From positions 525,576 to 589,575 of the forward strand of contig NZ_KI911563.1 of NCBI RefSeq assembly GCF_000515335.1: 64,000 bases of DNA. Reading direction: 5' to 3'. Source of the DNA: Cohnella panacarvi Gsoil 349 (GTDB lineage Bacteria > Bacillota > Bacilli > Paenibacillales > Paenibacillaceae). Positions 30,384-39,280 of the stretch are shown here, one piece after another (position 1 is the first letter of the stretch; each line of letters opens with the position of its first letter). The notes below the pieces were generated by a model. It saw only the letters and a list, made by a program, of their open reading frames with translations, ran no database searches and had not been told where the DNA came from. A program made the translations under genes and the position numbers.

Positions 30384-31169
30384 TTACGCGCCAACGAATT
30401 GATTGACCAACAGATTGAACTTGTCGCGTTCATCGTAGAACGAACCATGGCCGCTGTAGGAGAACGGAACGAGCTGCGCGTTCCTGATCGCCCGCTGCAT
30501 CTCCTCCGCTTGCGCGAACGGGATCACTTTGTCGTGAATGCCGTGTACGATTAAAGTCGGCACGGCGATAAACGGCAAATCGGCATTCAAGTCGAATTCG
30601 CTCAGCAACTGAATGATCGCCGCCGTCGACCATCCGGCCGCCTCTAACCCTATCGCGTTGAACCATCCCGCGAAAGGTTTCGTCACGTACCGGAAGAAAA
30701 ATTGATCGGTCACCTCCTGCATCATCTGCGGCCTGTCGTTCAGGCACAGCTTCATGAAACGAGCGGCGGTTTCCTTCGTAAACCCCGTCGGAACGGCGGC
30801 ATCGATCAGGATGAGCTTCGATACGCCGAAGCCGTTATAACGCGACATGTATTTGACCGCGATCGCTCCTCCCGTAGAGTGCCCCGCTAGCGTAAAACGG
30901 TTCAGCTTCAGCGCTTCGACGACCATGCGAACGTCATCCGCCAACCGTTCGAGGTTGTAACCGCCGATCGGTTTATCGGACGCACCGAATCCTCTCCAGT
31001 CAATGCCGATGCAACGGAAACCCATAGTCGGCAATACGTCGAACTGATATTCGAATTGTTTATGGCTCAGCGGCCATCCGTGCAGGAACACGATCGTCCT
31101 GCTTCCCCCGGGATTCAAATCCTCAATGTAGAGCTTAATGCCTGTCTCTACCGTTACGTAATATCCCAC
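30384..31169 (-). CDS. Alpha/beta hydrolase
   Basis: 261 residues. Oxyanion motif HGWPLS near 30, nucleophile elbow GHSTGG, acid in IHDKVIP and catalytic His in SGHGSFYDERD, the full triad of the family. The closest types are non-haem chloroperoxidase/esterase-like hydrolases. No signal peptide, so cytosolic. Convergent with the SDR gene. Substrate unknown. Confidence 0.92.
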   Translation of the reverse strand: MGYYVTVETGIKLYIEDLNPGGSRTIVFLHGWPLSHKQFEYQFDVLPTMGFRCIGIDWRGFGASDKPIGGYNLERLADDVRMVVEALKLNRFTLAGHSTGGAIAVKYMSRYNGFGVSKLILIDAAVPTGFTKETAARFMKLCLNDRPQMMQEVTDQFFFRYVTKPFAGWFNAIGLEAAGWSTAAIIQLLSEFDLNADLPFIAVPTLIVHGIHDKVIPFAQAEEMQRAIRNAQLVPFSYSGHGSFYDERDKFNLLVNQFVGA

Positions 31170-31337
31170 GCCTATTCCCCCGTTCTCGAAAGTCGCATTA
31201 TCCTAACATACTCGCGGAAATCGAGAACATGCAAGAAGAGCAACTCGAACGTATGGCGAAAGCAGGAATAAGCTCCGTTCATTCGTTAAAACTAGCAGAG
31301 ATTGCGTTCCTCTAATCGAAGACGAGGAGGTATAGGC

Positions 31338-31805
31338 TTGAAACGGCTTGTTGCAGGGATCGTCGTCTGTTGCGCTATTGTTGCCCCGTTCGTCATGGAT
31401 AGCTCCCTCATTACCGTTCGCACGGCGACGGAAATCCGGTCTCCGGCTCCTGGCCCGGACGCTCCCGGTCAGGTCGAAACGAACGCGTTTCGCTCCGGGC
31501 GAAGAACATACCGGGCTCCGGCGCGCGGCGGCAATACGGGCGTGCAGGCGCCCGGCGCGACTCGAACCGGTCAGCGTCCCGTCTCAAGCACTCCGGTAAC
31601 GCGCGCGCCAGCATCGCGTTGGGGCGGCTTCGGCGGGTTCTTCGGGGGATTGTTCGCAGGCAGCTTGCTTGGCAGCTTGTTCAACCCGTTCGGATACGGC
31701 GGACTCGGCTTCGGCGGGTTCAATTTGCTGGCTGTGTTGATCTGGGTCGGCTTGTTCTACGTTGCTTTTCGTTTCATTCGACGGATGTTAGCGCCTCGGC
31801 GCTGA
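31338..31805 (+). CDS. Small Gly-rich membrane protein (Tim44-like annotation class)
   Basis: 155 residues from TTG at 31338 with AGGAGGT 6 nt upstream; the frame opens earlier (31302) without a site. N-terminal signal/membrane helix (KRLVAGIVVCCAIVAPFV), a low-complexity Pro/Arg/Thr-rich stretch (about 40-100), then a Gly/Phe-rich segment with GGFGGFFGGLFAGSLLGSLF and a last helix (LLAVLIWVGLFYVAF). Similar proteins in Paenibacilli are often called Tim44-like, with no tested function. Confidence 0.8.
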   Translation: MKRLVAGIVVCCAIVAPFVMDSSLITVRTATEIRSPAPGPDAPGQVETNAFRSGRRTYRAPARGGNTGVQAPGATRTGQRPVSSTPVTRAPASRWGGFGGFFGGLFAGSLLGSLFNPFGYGGLGFGGFNLLAVLIWVGLFYVAFRFIRRMLAPRR

Positions 31806-31812
31806 ACAAGAA

Positions 31813-31860
31813 GTAAAAGACGATGTTCGGTTGCATGCGGCAACCTACATCGTCTTTTAC
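31813..31860. terminator. Bidirectional terminator
   Basis: 14-bp perfect stem GTAAAAGACGATGT / ACATCGTCTTTTAC with an inner hairpin (GGTTGC / GCAACC). It separates the small membrane protein gene (plus) from the convergent ABC-F gene (minus). Confidence 0.9.
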
Positions 31861-31869
31861 GGACTTGCT

Positions 31870-33336
31870 TTAAAGGGCAACGACCTTCGTTGCGATCCGA
31901 TCGCGGAATTCGCGATCATGCTCCACGAATACGATCGTCGGCTCGTATTCCAGCAGCAAATCCTCGATCTGCATCCGGGAGATGACGTCGACGTAGTTGA
32001 GCGGTTCGTCCCATACGAGCAGATGAGCTTGCTCGCACAAGCTTCGCGCGATGAGCACCTTCTTCTTCTGCCCTCCGCTGAACGCGGACATATCCTTCTC
32101 GAATTGAACCCTGGCGAAGTCAAGCTTGCGCAGGATCGCTTTGAACAAGCTCTCGTCGATCCCCTGCTCTATCGCGTAGTCCTTTAAGTTTCCCCTCAAA
32201 TGCGACGTGTCCTGAGACACGTAGGAGATCTTCAACTGGCTGCCCCGTCTGAACGATCCCGCGTAATCTAACGGTTCGCCGCAAATCAGCTTCACTAAGC
32301 TCGACTTGCCCGAACCGTTGTTGCCCGACAACGCGATCCGGTCCCCCTGCTCGATCGTAAAGCTGACTCCGTTGCATACCGGTTTGTCTCCGTAATGAAC
32401 GGTCACGCCGTCGAATTCCGCAAGCAGCCGTTTATGATAGGAAAGCTGCGACAGCTTTAAGCTTTCCGATGTTTCGATGTTCCTCAGCAGCTTCGACTTC
32501 TCCTCGATGGCGGCATGTTGCCGATGCTCGATCGCTTTGGAGCGCTTCATCATTTTGGCGGCTTTGTGGCCGACATAACCCCGGTCGGGTACGCCGTGTC
32601 CGATCTTCGTTTTCTCTACCTCGTGCGACCAATGGTTCGTTCGTTTCTCCGCTTCGGACAACCGTTTGATATCCTTCTGCAGCCGATCGTTCTCCGCGAG
32701 CTCGAAGTTGTCTTGGCGTTGTTTGCCGGTCCACCAGTCCGAGAAATTGCCCTTCTGCACGTCGATGTTCGTCTTGTTAATGGACAGGACGTGGTCAATG
32801 CATCGATCCAGGAACGACCGGTCGTGAGACACGAGTATAAATCCGCTCTTCGAACGGAGATAGTCGCCGACGATCCGCCGGCCGGTCATATCCAGATGGT
32901 TGGTCGGTTCGTCGATGAGCAGGAAGCTGTTTTCCTTCAGGAATAAAGCCGCCAGCAATACCTTCGTCCGTTCCCCGTTCGACAACGTCTCGAATGGACG
33001 GTCCAGCACGTCATCGGACACCTTCAGCAAGCTCAACTCGCGCGCAAGCTCCCACTCCGCGAAGTCGGGAACGATGCCGGCGACGATGTCGATCGTGCGG
33101 CGTTCCTTGTTCTCTACGGCGAACGGAAAATAATCGAAGCCGACGCTCGCCGTAATATGACCGCTATACTCGTACCGGCCAAGCAGCAAGTTCAGAAACG
33201 TCGTTTTTCCCCGCCCGTTCCTGCCCGTAAAGCCCAGCTTCCAATCGGTATCGATGTGAAAGCTGACGTTCTCGAAAATGTTATCGTAGCTGCCCTCGTA
33301 GGCAAACGTAAGATTAGATACTTTAATTAATGACAT
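31870..33336 (-). CDS. ABC-F ribosomal protection protein, Lsa-like
   Basis: 488 residues from ATG at 33336 (GGGAGGT 8 nt upstream). Two ATPase domains and no membrane helices: Walker A GRNGRGKT at 38-45 and SGNNGSGKS in the second half; signature LSNGERTKV and FSGGQKKKV; Walker B LLIDEPTNHLD and LVWDEPLNYVD. The linker between domains (about 200-290) is the P-site tRNA-facing arm. Start (MSLIKVSNLTFAYEG) and size resemble Lsa/Lmo0919, which displace lincosamides, streptogramin A and pleuromutilins from the ribosome. The resistance spectrum here is inference. Expression appears to be controlled by the leader at 33356-33548. Confidence 0.92.
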   Translation of the reverse strand: MSLIKVSNLTFAYEGSYDNIFENVSFHIDTDWKLGFTGRNGRGKTTFLNLLLGRYEYSGHITASVGFDYFPFAVENKERRTIDIVAGIVPDFAEWELARELSLLKVSDDVLDRPFETLSNGERTKVLLAALFLKENSFLLIDEPTNHLDMTGRRIVGDYLRSKSGFILVSHDRSFLDRCIDHVLSINKTNIDVQKGNFSDWWTGKQRQDNFELAENDRLQKDIKRLSEAEKRTNHWSHEVEKTKIGHGVPDRGYVGHKAAKMMKRSKAIEHRQHAAIEEKSKLLRNIETSESLKLSQLSYHKRLLAEFDGVTVHYGDKPVCNGVSFTIEQGDRIALSGNNGSGKSSLVKLICGEPLDYAGSFRRGSQLKISYVSQDTSHLRGNLKDYAIEQGIDESLFKAILRKLDFARVQFEKDMSAFSGGQKKKVLIARSLCEQAHLLVWDEPLNYVDVISRMQIEDLLLEYEPTIVFVEHDREFRDRIATKVVAL

Positions 33337-33355
33337 TAAGCGTGACCTCCCGCTG

Positions 33356-33480
33356 AAAATAATAAAAGCCGCAAGAAAGTTACCTTTCTCGCAGCTCAAC
33401 CTATCTACAGCAAATCCAACCCGGTACGAAGCCGGACGAGGAGATCCCGTTTGAGCGAAAAGATAGAGTAACTTTCTTGC
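33356..33480 (-). promoter_or_regulatory. Transcription attenuator in the ABC-F leader
   Basis: Near the 3' end of the leader a hairpin (arms 33371-33379 and 33384-33392) is followed by a T-rich run (33356-33367), a terminator. The 13-nt segment GCAAGAAAGTTAC (33468-33480, read on the minus strand) is perfectly complementary to the distal terminator arm at 33371-33383 and can form an antiterminator. CTATC/GATAG and GCTCAA/TTGAGC allow further alternative pairing. Confidence 0.75.
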
Positions 33481-33530
33481 ACACGAAAATAAAACGCGCG
33501 AAACAAATCGTTTGGCTGTTTTATCTTTCG

Positions 33531-33548
33531 TTAGCAAGAAATATCCAT
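33531..33548 (-). CDS. Putative leader peptide MDISC
   Basis: Five-codon reading frame ATG GAT ATT TCT TGC TAA with GGAG 8 nt upstream, about 25 nt after the predicted transcript start and 50 nt before the first attenuator arm. Antibiotic-responsive ABC-F genes such as lmo0919 and vmlR carry short leader frames whose ribosome stalling switches an attenuator. This one fits that position. Confidence 0.5.
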   Translation of the reverse strand: MDISC

Positions 33549-33578
33549 CTTTTCAGCTCCAATCCTTAAATTAAATGC

Positions 33579-33607
33579 ATCTTATCATGCTGGGAAGTAA
33601 AATTCAA
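33579..33607 (-). promoter_or_regulatory. Promoter of the ABC-F gene
   Basis: Minus strand: TTGAAT (33602-33607), 17-bp spacer, TAAGAT (33579-33584). It starts 4 bp after the stop codon of the small membrane protein gene and gives a leader of about 235 nt. Confidence 0.55.
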
Positions 33608-33610
33608 CGT

Positions 33611-33874
33611 CTAATTGCCGATCTCGGCGACCCGTTTCGCATACTTCTGTTCCCTGCCGTCCCAACGCTGGCCTACGATCATCGCGCCGATCGTCGGGAA
33701 GCAGAACAATCGGATAATGAAAAACCAGACGTTGATCTTCCCTTCGTTAATGAGCTCGGGCAGCGTGAACAGAACGGTGCTGATCATTCCCATATACAGG
33801 ACGCCGTACCGAAGGATATAGGCTCTCTTCCCCATTTGGCGCTTCGTTGTCCATTGTGCGATAAACTTGTCCAT
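33611..33874 (-). CDS. Small two-helix membrane protein, unknown
   Basis: 87 residues with a GAAGGAAGAGG site before ATG. Two hydrophobic helices (about 19-40 and 49-68) with basic flanks (TTKRQMGKRAY at the start; KYAKRVAE at the end). Family not recognised. It lies directly upstream of the ABC-F promoter on the same strand and could be partly cotranscribed by readthrough. Confidence 0.65.
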   Translation of the reverse strand: MDKFIAQWTTKRQMGKRAYILRYGVLYMGMISTVLFTLPELINEGKINVWFFIIRLFCFPTIGAMIVGQRWDGREQKYAKRVAEIGN

Positions 33875-34004
33875 GTACGGCCTCTTCCTTCCGCGAAATG
33901 TCCTGCTATAACCTGAAGCAATTATTATAGCACAATTCCTGTGTCAGGACGGCTTGTGCTTTTCATAACCTAAAGGAAATCCGAACGAATAAGGAGCGGT
34001 TTCG

Positions 34005-34388
34005 ATGGACATTCCGGTCACGGGATACGTGCTGTGCACGAACGATTCCGGAGATCATCACTCGCATCGGCTGTTCATCACCACATGGGACGGCAGGCAA
34101 GTACACGTGCACGGTTTTGCTGGAATGACCACCGTGGATGACGGTCACGCCCATCAATATGCCGGCGTTACGGCCCCCGCTCCGACGGGCGTCCCTCACG
34201 TACATGCCTTTCAGACGGAAACGACATTCAACGACGGCCACACCCATTTCATTCGCGGTACGACCGGCGAAGCGGTTCCGCTGCCGGGCGGAGGGCACAT
34301 TCATTATTTCTCGGGATATACGACGGTGAATGGCCGGCATCCGCACGTTCATGCCTACCAAGGCCGGACCGGGAACGAGAGCATGTAG
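34005..34388 (+). CDS. ymaF: YmaF-family histidine-rich protein
   Basis: 127 residues with about 17 His in a repeated pattern: H-x-H pairs (HVHGF, HAHQY, HVHAF, HTHFI, HIHYF, HVHAY) each followed by an aromatic, spaced about 20 residues apart. Six such units suggest a beta-repeat that could bind divalent metal. YmaF is conserved in spore formers with unknown function. The frame is preceded by AAGGAGCGG. No signal peptide. Confidence 0.88.
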   Translation: MDIPVTGYVLCTNDSGDHHSHRLFITTWDGRQVHVHGFAGMTTVDDGHAHQYAGVTAPAPTGVPHVHAFQTETTFNDGHTHFIRGTTGEAVPLPGGGHIHYFSGYTTVNGRHPHVHAYQGRTGNESM

Positions 34389-34426
34389 AACAAGGCAGCG
34401 CTCCTAGCGGAGATCGCTGCCTTGTT
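34389..34426. terminator. Bidirectional terminator between ymaF and the FAD/Rieske gene
   Basis: 12-bp perfect stem AACAAGGCAGCG / CGCTGCCTTGTT between two convergent genes, with a short T-rich tail on the plus side. Confidence 0.8.
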
Positions 34427-34435
34427 GTTATCCGA

Positions 34436-35953
34436 TCAAACTTCTATTTTTGCCAGCGGCTCCTTCGCGGGTCCTTCGATCACTTCTCCGGTGTAAGAAT
34501 ATCTGGAGCCGTGGCAAGGGCAATCCCAAGTGCGGTCTCCGTCGTTCCAATGCGTCTCGCAGCCCATGTGCGTGCACGTCGTATCGACGACGTGAAGGAC
34601 GCCGTTCGGATCCCGATAGGCGCCGGCCTTTTTGCCGCCTATGTTAACGACCGCTCCTTCGTTCTCGAGCACTTCGTCCACGCTGCGGTGAGTCGTCTCC
34701 AATTTGCCTGAGATGAGCTCTTTGGCTACGTTCGCATTCTGGGAAATGATCGTCCTGAGGTCCGGATCGGCGTGGAACCGCGCCGGATCGTACAGCTTCA
34801 AGTAACGATCTTCGTTGCCTAGTACGATATTCGTCAGCATATGCGCGGCCGCGGTGCTGTTCGTCATCCCCCACTTGCGATAGCCGGTCGCGACAAGAAT
34901 ATTAGGGTTATCGGCGTTGATACGCCCGACGTAAGGCACTTTATCGGTCGTGACCAAATCTTGCGTCGACCAACGATAAGCGATCTCCTTCACGTCGAAC
35001 GTCGTTGCCGCGAACGTCTGCAGCGCCTCGTAGTGCTTGATCGTGCACGGGCTTTGGCCGGCTTTATGTCCTTCCCCGCCGATCAAGATCAGAGGCTCGT
35101 CCCCGTCTTGCGCCAACCGGATCGAACGCGAAGGCTTATCGATGCTTAAATACATGCCGCCCCCGTACGGCTGCTTGATCTTTACGGCGAGGACGTAGGA
35201 ACGCTCCGCGTGCAATCTCGCGAAATACATGCCTTTCCAATCCAAGAACGGAAAATGGGATGCCGATAGGACATGCTTGCAAGTCAAGCGCTGTCCCTTC
35301 TCCGTCACGACGACGGGCGAAGCGCCATCCTCCACTTTCATGACGGTCGTATGTTCGAAAACGTGAGATCCGGCGTTCGTGATCCGATCGATTAACGTCG
35401 TTAAGTAGGGGATCGGATGAAACCGCGCTTGCTCCTTAACGGCTAACGCGGACGTGATCTTCAACGGCAAATCTATCGAATCCTTGAGCTCGCCGGGGAT
35501 GCCGAGCTTCTCGTATGCCCGGAGCTCCTTCTCGAGCTTGTCGGCGGATTCGAACGTCTGCGCGTAAAGAACGGCATCCTCTATGGCATAATCGCAGGCG
35601 ATGTTCTCGGTCTCCACCGTGCGCTTCATGAATTGCAACGCATCGCGGTTGGCCTCGTAATACAAACGCGCTTGCTCCTCTCCGAAATGGCCGATCAACT
35701 CGTCGTAGATCACGTCGTGCTGGACGGTAATTTTGGCGGTCGTATGTCCGGTCGTGCCGTGAAGAATGCGTCCTGCTTCCAGGATCGCGACTTTGACTCC
35801 TTGCTTGGAGAGTAAATATCCCGCGGTTATGCCTGTAATGCCTGCTCCGACGATGACGACGTCGGCGGATAGATCGCTACTCAGTTCCGGGAACGAAGGA
35901 ATGTCGACGGAGGTTGTCCAATACGACTCGGGAAATTGCGGAAGCTGTGCCAT
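34436..35953 (-). CDS. FAD-dependent amino-acid-oxidase-like protein with C-terminal Rieske domain
   Basis: 505 residues from ATG at 35953 (AGGAG 7 nt upstream). DAO-type flavoprotein: VIVGAGITGITAGYLL near 30 and ILVATGYRKWGMTNSTAAA near the second FAD site. The last 80 residues form a Rieske domain with CTHMGC and CPCHGSRY, binding a [2Fe-2S] cluster. Such fusions occur widely in Bacilli without a proven reaction. It starts 30 bp after the MMPL gene and may be the sixth gene of the polyketide operon, or an independent gene. Confidence 0.9.
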   Translation of the reverse strand: MAQLPQFPESYWTTSVDIPSFPELSSDLSADVVIVGAGITGITAGYLLSKQGVKVAILEAGRILHGTTGHTTAKITVQHDVIYDELIGHFGEEQARLYYEANRDALQFMKRTVETENIACDYAIEDAVLYAQTFESADKLEKELRAYEKLGIPGELKDSIDLPLKITSALAVKEQARFHPIPYLTTLIDRITNAGSHVFEHTTVMKVEDGASPVVVTEKGQRLTCKHVLSASHFPFLDWKGMYFARLHAERSYVLAVKIKQPYGGGMYLSIDKPSRSIRLAQDGDEPLILIGGEGHKAGQSPCTIKHYEALQTFAATTFDVKEIAYRWSTQDLVTTDKVPYVGRINADNPNILVATGYRKWGMTNSTAAAHMLTNIVLGNEDRYLKLYDPARFHADPDLRTIISQNANVAKELISGKLETTHRSVDEVLENEGAVVNIGGKKAGAYRDPNGVLHVVDTTCTHMGCETHWNDGDRTWDCPCHGSRYSYTGEVIEGPAKEPLAKIEV

Positions 35954-35983
35954 GATGAGGCTCCTTTGCTGCATGATTATGGC

Positions 35984-38017
35984 TTAGCTTCTCACAAAAG
36001 GAAACCTCCAATTCCATTTGCCGAACAGTTTCATCAGGGAAGGGACGAGCATCAACCGAATGACGGTCGCATCGATGAACAACGCTGCCGCGATGCCTAC
36101 GCCGAGCTGTTTGACACCGGAAACGCCTGCAAGCGCGAAGGGCGCCGTCACGGCGATCATTATCGCAGCGGCGGAAGTAATGATGCCCGCCGATGAAGCC
36201 ATGCCGTCCCGCACCGAAGCCTCGTTATCACGAGTGCGGTTATAGCTTTCGAACATTCTCGAATAAAGGAATATACCGTAATCCATGCTGATTCCGAACG
36301 TTAATCCGAATAGGAATACCGGGATCATGATAGCGATGTCCGAAGGTTCTATCCCCCCTAGGCCTCGTTCGAAAACCAAGGCGACGATGCCCAATGAAGC
36401 TCCGATGCTCAAGAAGTTCATGGCGATCGCTTTGGCGGGTAGCAGCAGTGAACGGAATGCCCAGGCCAGAACGATGTAGTTGGAAGCGATAATAAAGGCT
36501 AGCGCGTGCTTCATCCGTCCGAATATTTCATCATGAATCTCTTGCCGATATTTCGATTCGCCGCCGACGATCACATCCAGCTCGCCGAGAGTATGCTCGC
36601 GGTCGCGAATCCACTCTCTCGCCGTTTCGGACGAGGCGTCGCCTCGAATGAGAACGGTAAGCAATCGCGTATCCCCACCGGTGTGCCGCGCTTCGGGTAC
36701 GAATCTAATCACGCCCGGATCCGAAGCCCATGCGGCTTGAATTCGCTCTAAGCTCCGCTCGCTCCCCATGAGCTGCAGCTGCGATACGCCGGGAGGCTGT
36801 AAGCGATCGGCGACGATAGCCGCGGCCTCCCGCGATTCCGTCGATATCGGCAGCGATTCGGGGCCGGGAACGGTCAACCGCATATCGCGAATAGGAAGTA
36901 GACAGAGGACAAGGATAATCGCGGATAGAACGACGGCAGCGAATGGTCTTTGCATGGCCGTTTCGACTACCTTAGCCAGCAGACGGCGTTGTGCCTTCCT
37001 CGCTTTCCCTCCGCTGTCCGATTCGCCGATTCGATGTCTCCATGCATAGATCAACGCAGGCACGAAAGTCAGATTGATCAAAGCCGCCGTCGCGACGACG
37101 ATCATCGCGGTCAAGGCGACGCTATGGAATATCGGCATGCGAATAAACAGCATGCCTAATAAAGCGAGGATCACGCATGCAACGGACACCGCGACGGCTC
37201 TACCGGAATAGGCCGTTGCCCGGATGATCGCCTCAGGAGCAGAATAGGCTGCCTTCTCTTCCCTGTATCGGCTGACCATCAACAAGGCGAAATCGATACA
37301 TACGGCCATACCGGCCATCGGAATGACGTTATAGACGAACACGGATAACTCGGCGAGTTTCAGCGCCCCGATCGCGTACGTCAAGCCCATGGCAATGACA
37401 ACCGACACGACGCCCGCGAGAATGGGGATCAAGGCAGGCCACAGCCCGCCGAAGGTAATCAGCAGCAAGAACAACGCAACGGGAATGCCCATCGCCTCGG
37501 CCGACTTCAGATCGCTTCGGCTCGATCTATTCACATCATCCTGTACGACCGGTTTGCCGGTTAGACGGATGCCGAAGCGCGGATCGGCCTTCATCTCTCC
37601 GCGAATGCGATCGATCGCCTTGGTCACGGCTTCGGACGAACCAAGCGCGGACACGATGGCGTACGCGTATCGGTCGTCCCGCAGCTCCCTGCGCTCGAGA
37701 GGAGAAGCGGAGACATCGACTCCGCTAATCGCCTCCACTCTTGCCAGAGAACGGGCGACGTACGATCGGAAGACTTGAGCCGAGCTTTCTTGCTTGTTCT
37801 CGAAGAGAACGATAATCGGCTCGCCCGGGATGCCCCATTCGCTCCGGAGCAGCTCTTGCGCCTGAGCGTACGGGCCATTCGTCCGCAGCCCGTGGTCGCC
37901 GAGTACATCGGGCAGTTTTACGGCGAACGCGGCGGACAAGCAGGCGATGACCGCCCAGCAGGCGATGATCCCCTTGAAGCGTCGAATCGAGAATTCGGCA
38001 AGCTTACGGCAGCCCAT
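35984..38017 (-). CDS. MMPL/RND-family lipid exporter
   Basis: 677 residues from ATG at 38017, which overlaps the end of the ketosynthase gene by 14 bp (translational coupling). About twelve helices: one near the start, then five after the first extracytoplasmic loop, and the same pattern repeated, with the RND-like duplication. MVSRYREEKA and the related FLYSRMFESYNRTRD are the two family motifs after the Asp-bearing helices (CIDFALLM; SMDYGIFL). MMPL proteins move lipids or lipid-linked polyketides across the membrane using the proton gradient. Its place suggests it exports the product of the polyketide operon. Confidence 0.93.
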   Translation of the reverse strand: MGCRKLAEFSIRRFKGIIACWAVIACLSAAFAVKLPDVLGDHGLRTNGPYAQAQELLRSEWGIPGEPIIVLFENKQESSAQVFRSYVARSLARVEAISGVDVSASPLERRELRDDRYAYAIVSALGSSEAVTKAIDRIRGEMKADPRFGIRLTGKPVVQDDVNRSSRSDLKSAEAMGIPVALFLLLITFGGLWPALIPILAGVVSVVIAMGLTYAIGALKLAELSVFVYNVIPMAGMAVCIDFALLMVSRYREEKAAYSAPEAIIRATAYSGRAVAVSVACVILALLGMLFIRMPIFHSVALTAMIVVATAALINLTFVPALIYAWRHRIGESDSGGKARKAQRRLLAKVVETAMQRPFAAVVLSAIILVLCLLPIRDMRLTVPGPESLPISTESREAAAIVADRLQPPGVSQLQLMGSERSLERIQAAWASDPGVIRFVPEARHTGGDTRLLTVLIRGDASSETAREWIRDREHTLGELDVIVGGESKYRQEIHDEIFGRMKHALAFIIASNYIVLAWAFRSLLLPAKAIAMNFLSIGASLGIVALVFERGLGGIEPSDIAIMIPVFLFGLTFGISMDYGIFLYSRMFESYNRTRDNEASVRDGMASSAGIITSAAAIMIAVTAPFALAGVSGVKQLGVGIAAALFIDATVIRLMLVPSLMKLFGKWNWRFPFVRS

Positions 38018-39266
38018 CGCTTGCGTCCCCGCGTTCAGGCATGCGTCCGAATACCAACACGGCATTGTGGCCTCCGAACGCGAACGTGTTGGACATCGCC
38101 GTCTCGACCGGTCTTTTTCTGGCTTCGTTCGGCGTGTAGTCCAAATCCATCTCCTCGTCCGGCTCTTCGTAATGAATCGTCGGCGGTACGATCTGGTCAT
38201 GCAACGCAAGTACGGACCATATCGCTTCCACGGCTCCCGATGCCCCCAGCAAATGGCCGGACATCGATTTCGTCGAGCTGATGCTCACTTCGTAGGCGTA
38301 TTGTCCGAATACGCTTCGGATCGCCCTGGTCTCGGCCAGGTCGCCCGCGATCGTGCCCGTTCCATGAGCGTTCATATAGTCAATCTGCTCCGGCCGTAGA
38401 CCAGCATCCTTCAGCGCGAGGGTCATCGCCCGCGACCAGTCGCTGCCGTCCGGGCGGGGGGCGGCGATATGGTACGCTTCCCCGCAAGCGCCGTATCCAA
38501 GCACTTCCGCATACGGCATGGCTCCGCGCGCTCGCGCATGACGCCAAGACTCGAGTACGAGTATCCCCGCGCCTTCTCCCATGATCAGACCGTCCCTCCG
38601 CCGATCGAAAGGACGGCTTCCCGATTCGGGCTCGTCCTGCAGAGATAGAGCCCTCATCGCGGCGAACGAAGCGATGCCGATATCGCATAGCGGCGCCTCC
38701 GTTCCGCCGGCGATTATGACGTCCGCATCCCCTCTCTGTATTGCTCTGAACGCACCGCCGATGGCGTTCGATCCGGATGCGCATGCGGTGACCGAGCATT
38801 CCGTCGGACCTCTTGCCCCGTATCGTATGGCCACTTGGCTGGCCGCCGTATTGGGCAAATACATCGTTAACGCGTAAGGTGAAACCCTCCCGTATCCGCG
38901 CGCAAGCACGTCTTTCATGCCGTTCTCGAACGTCGCGATGCCGCCAACGCCGCTTCCGATCCATACGCCGGTACGGAAAGGGTCGGCATTGTCGCCGATT
39001 GCGAGCCCGCTATCCCGTACCGCTTCGTCGGCCGAGGCGATCGCGAAATGAACGAAGCGATCCATCCTCCTGGCCTCTTTAGGATCAATGTACGCGGCTG
39101 TCTCGAAATCGCGAATATAAGCCGCCAGCTTCGCAGGCAGCTTGTTGCTCTCGGGCAGCTTGCGAATGCCGCAAACTCCGTTCAAGGCATTGCGCCATGC
39201 GATCTCCTTGCCAATGCCGATCGGAGTGACGCAGCCCATTCCTGTCACAACAACTCTCTCGGTCAT
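38004..39266 (-). CDS. Beta-ketoacyl-ACP synthase II (FabF-like)
   Basis: About 420 residues; ATG at 39266 has AAGGATGGGGA upstream, and a second ATG lies at 39278. Condensing enzyme with the Cys-His-His triad: Cys in TACASGSNA, His in NAHGTGT and His in SMSGHLLGASGAVE. It elongates acyl chains by decarboxylative condensation with malonyl-ACP. No acyl carrier protein, acyltransferase or ketoreductase is adjacent, so it probably uses carriers of primary fatty acid synthesis. Within the operon it may build a special starter for the type III synthase. Confidence 0.93.
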   Translation of the reverse strand: MTERVVVTGMGCVTPIGIGKEIAWRNALNGVCGIRKLPESNKLPAKLAAYIRDFETAAYIDPKEARRMDRFVHFAIASADEAVRDSGLAIGDNADPFRTGVWIGSGVGGIATFENGMKDVLARGYGRVSPYALTMYLPNTAASQVAIRYGARGPTECSVTACASGSNAIGGAFRAIQRGDADVIIAGGTEAPLCDIGIASFAAMRALSLQDEPESGSRPFDRRRDGLIMGEGAGILVLESWRHARARGAMPYAEVLGYGACGEAYHIAAPRPDGSDWSRAMTLALKDAGLRPEQIDYMNAHGTGTIAGDLAETRAIRSVFGQYAYEVSISSTKSMSGHLLGASGAVEAIWSVLALHDQIVPPTIHYEEPDEEMDLDYTPNEARKRPVETAMSNTFAFGGHNAVLVFGRMPERGDASDGLP

Positions 39267-39280
39267 TCTCGTCCCCATCC

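Noticed and set aside
31185-31316. Short plus-strand frame before the Gly-rich membrane protein gene
   Set aside because: About 30 codons, no start signal, and overlaps the promoter region of the hydrolase gene.
33337-33537. N-terminal extension of the ABC-F protein
   Set aside because: The region is the attenuator leader; a strong ribosome site precedes ATG at 33336, where homology to Lsa proteins begins.
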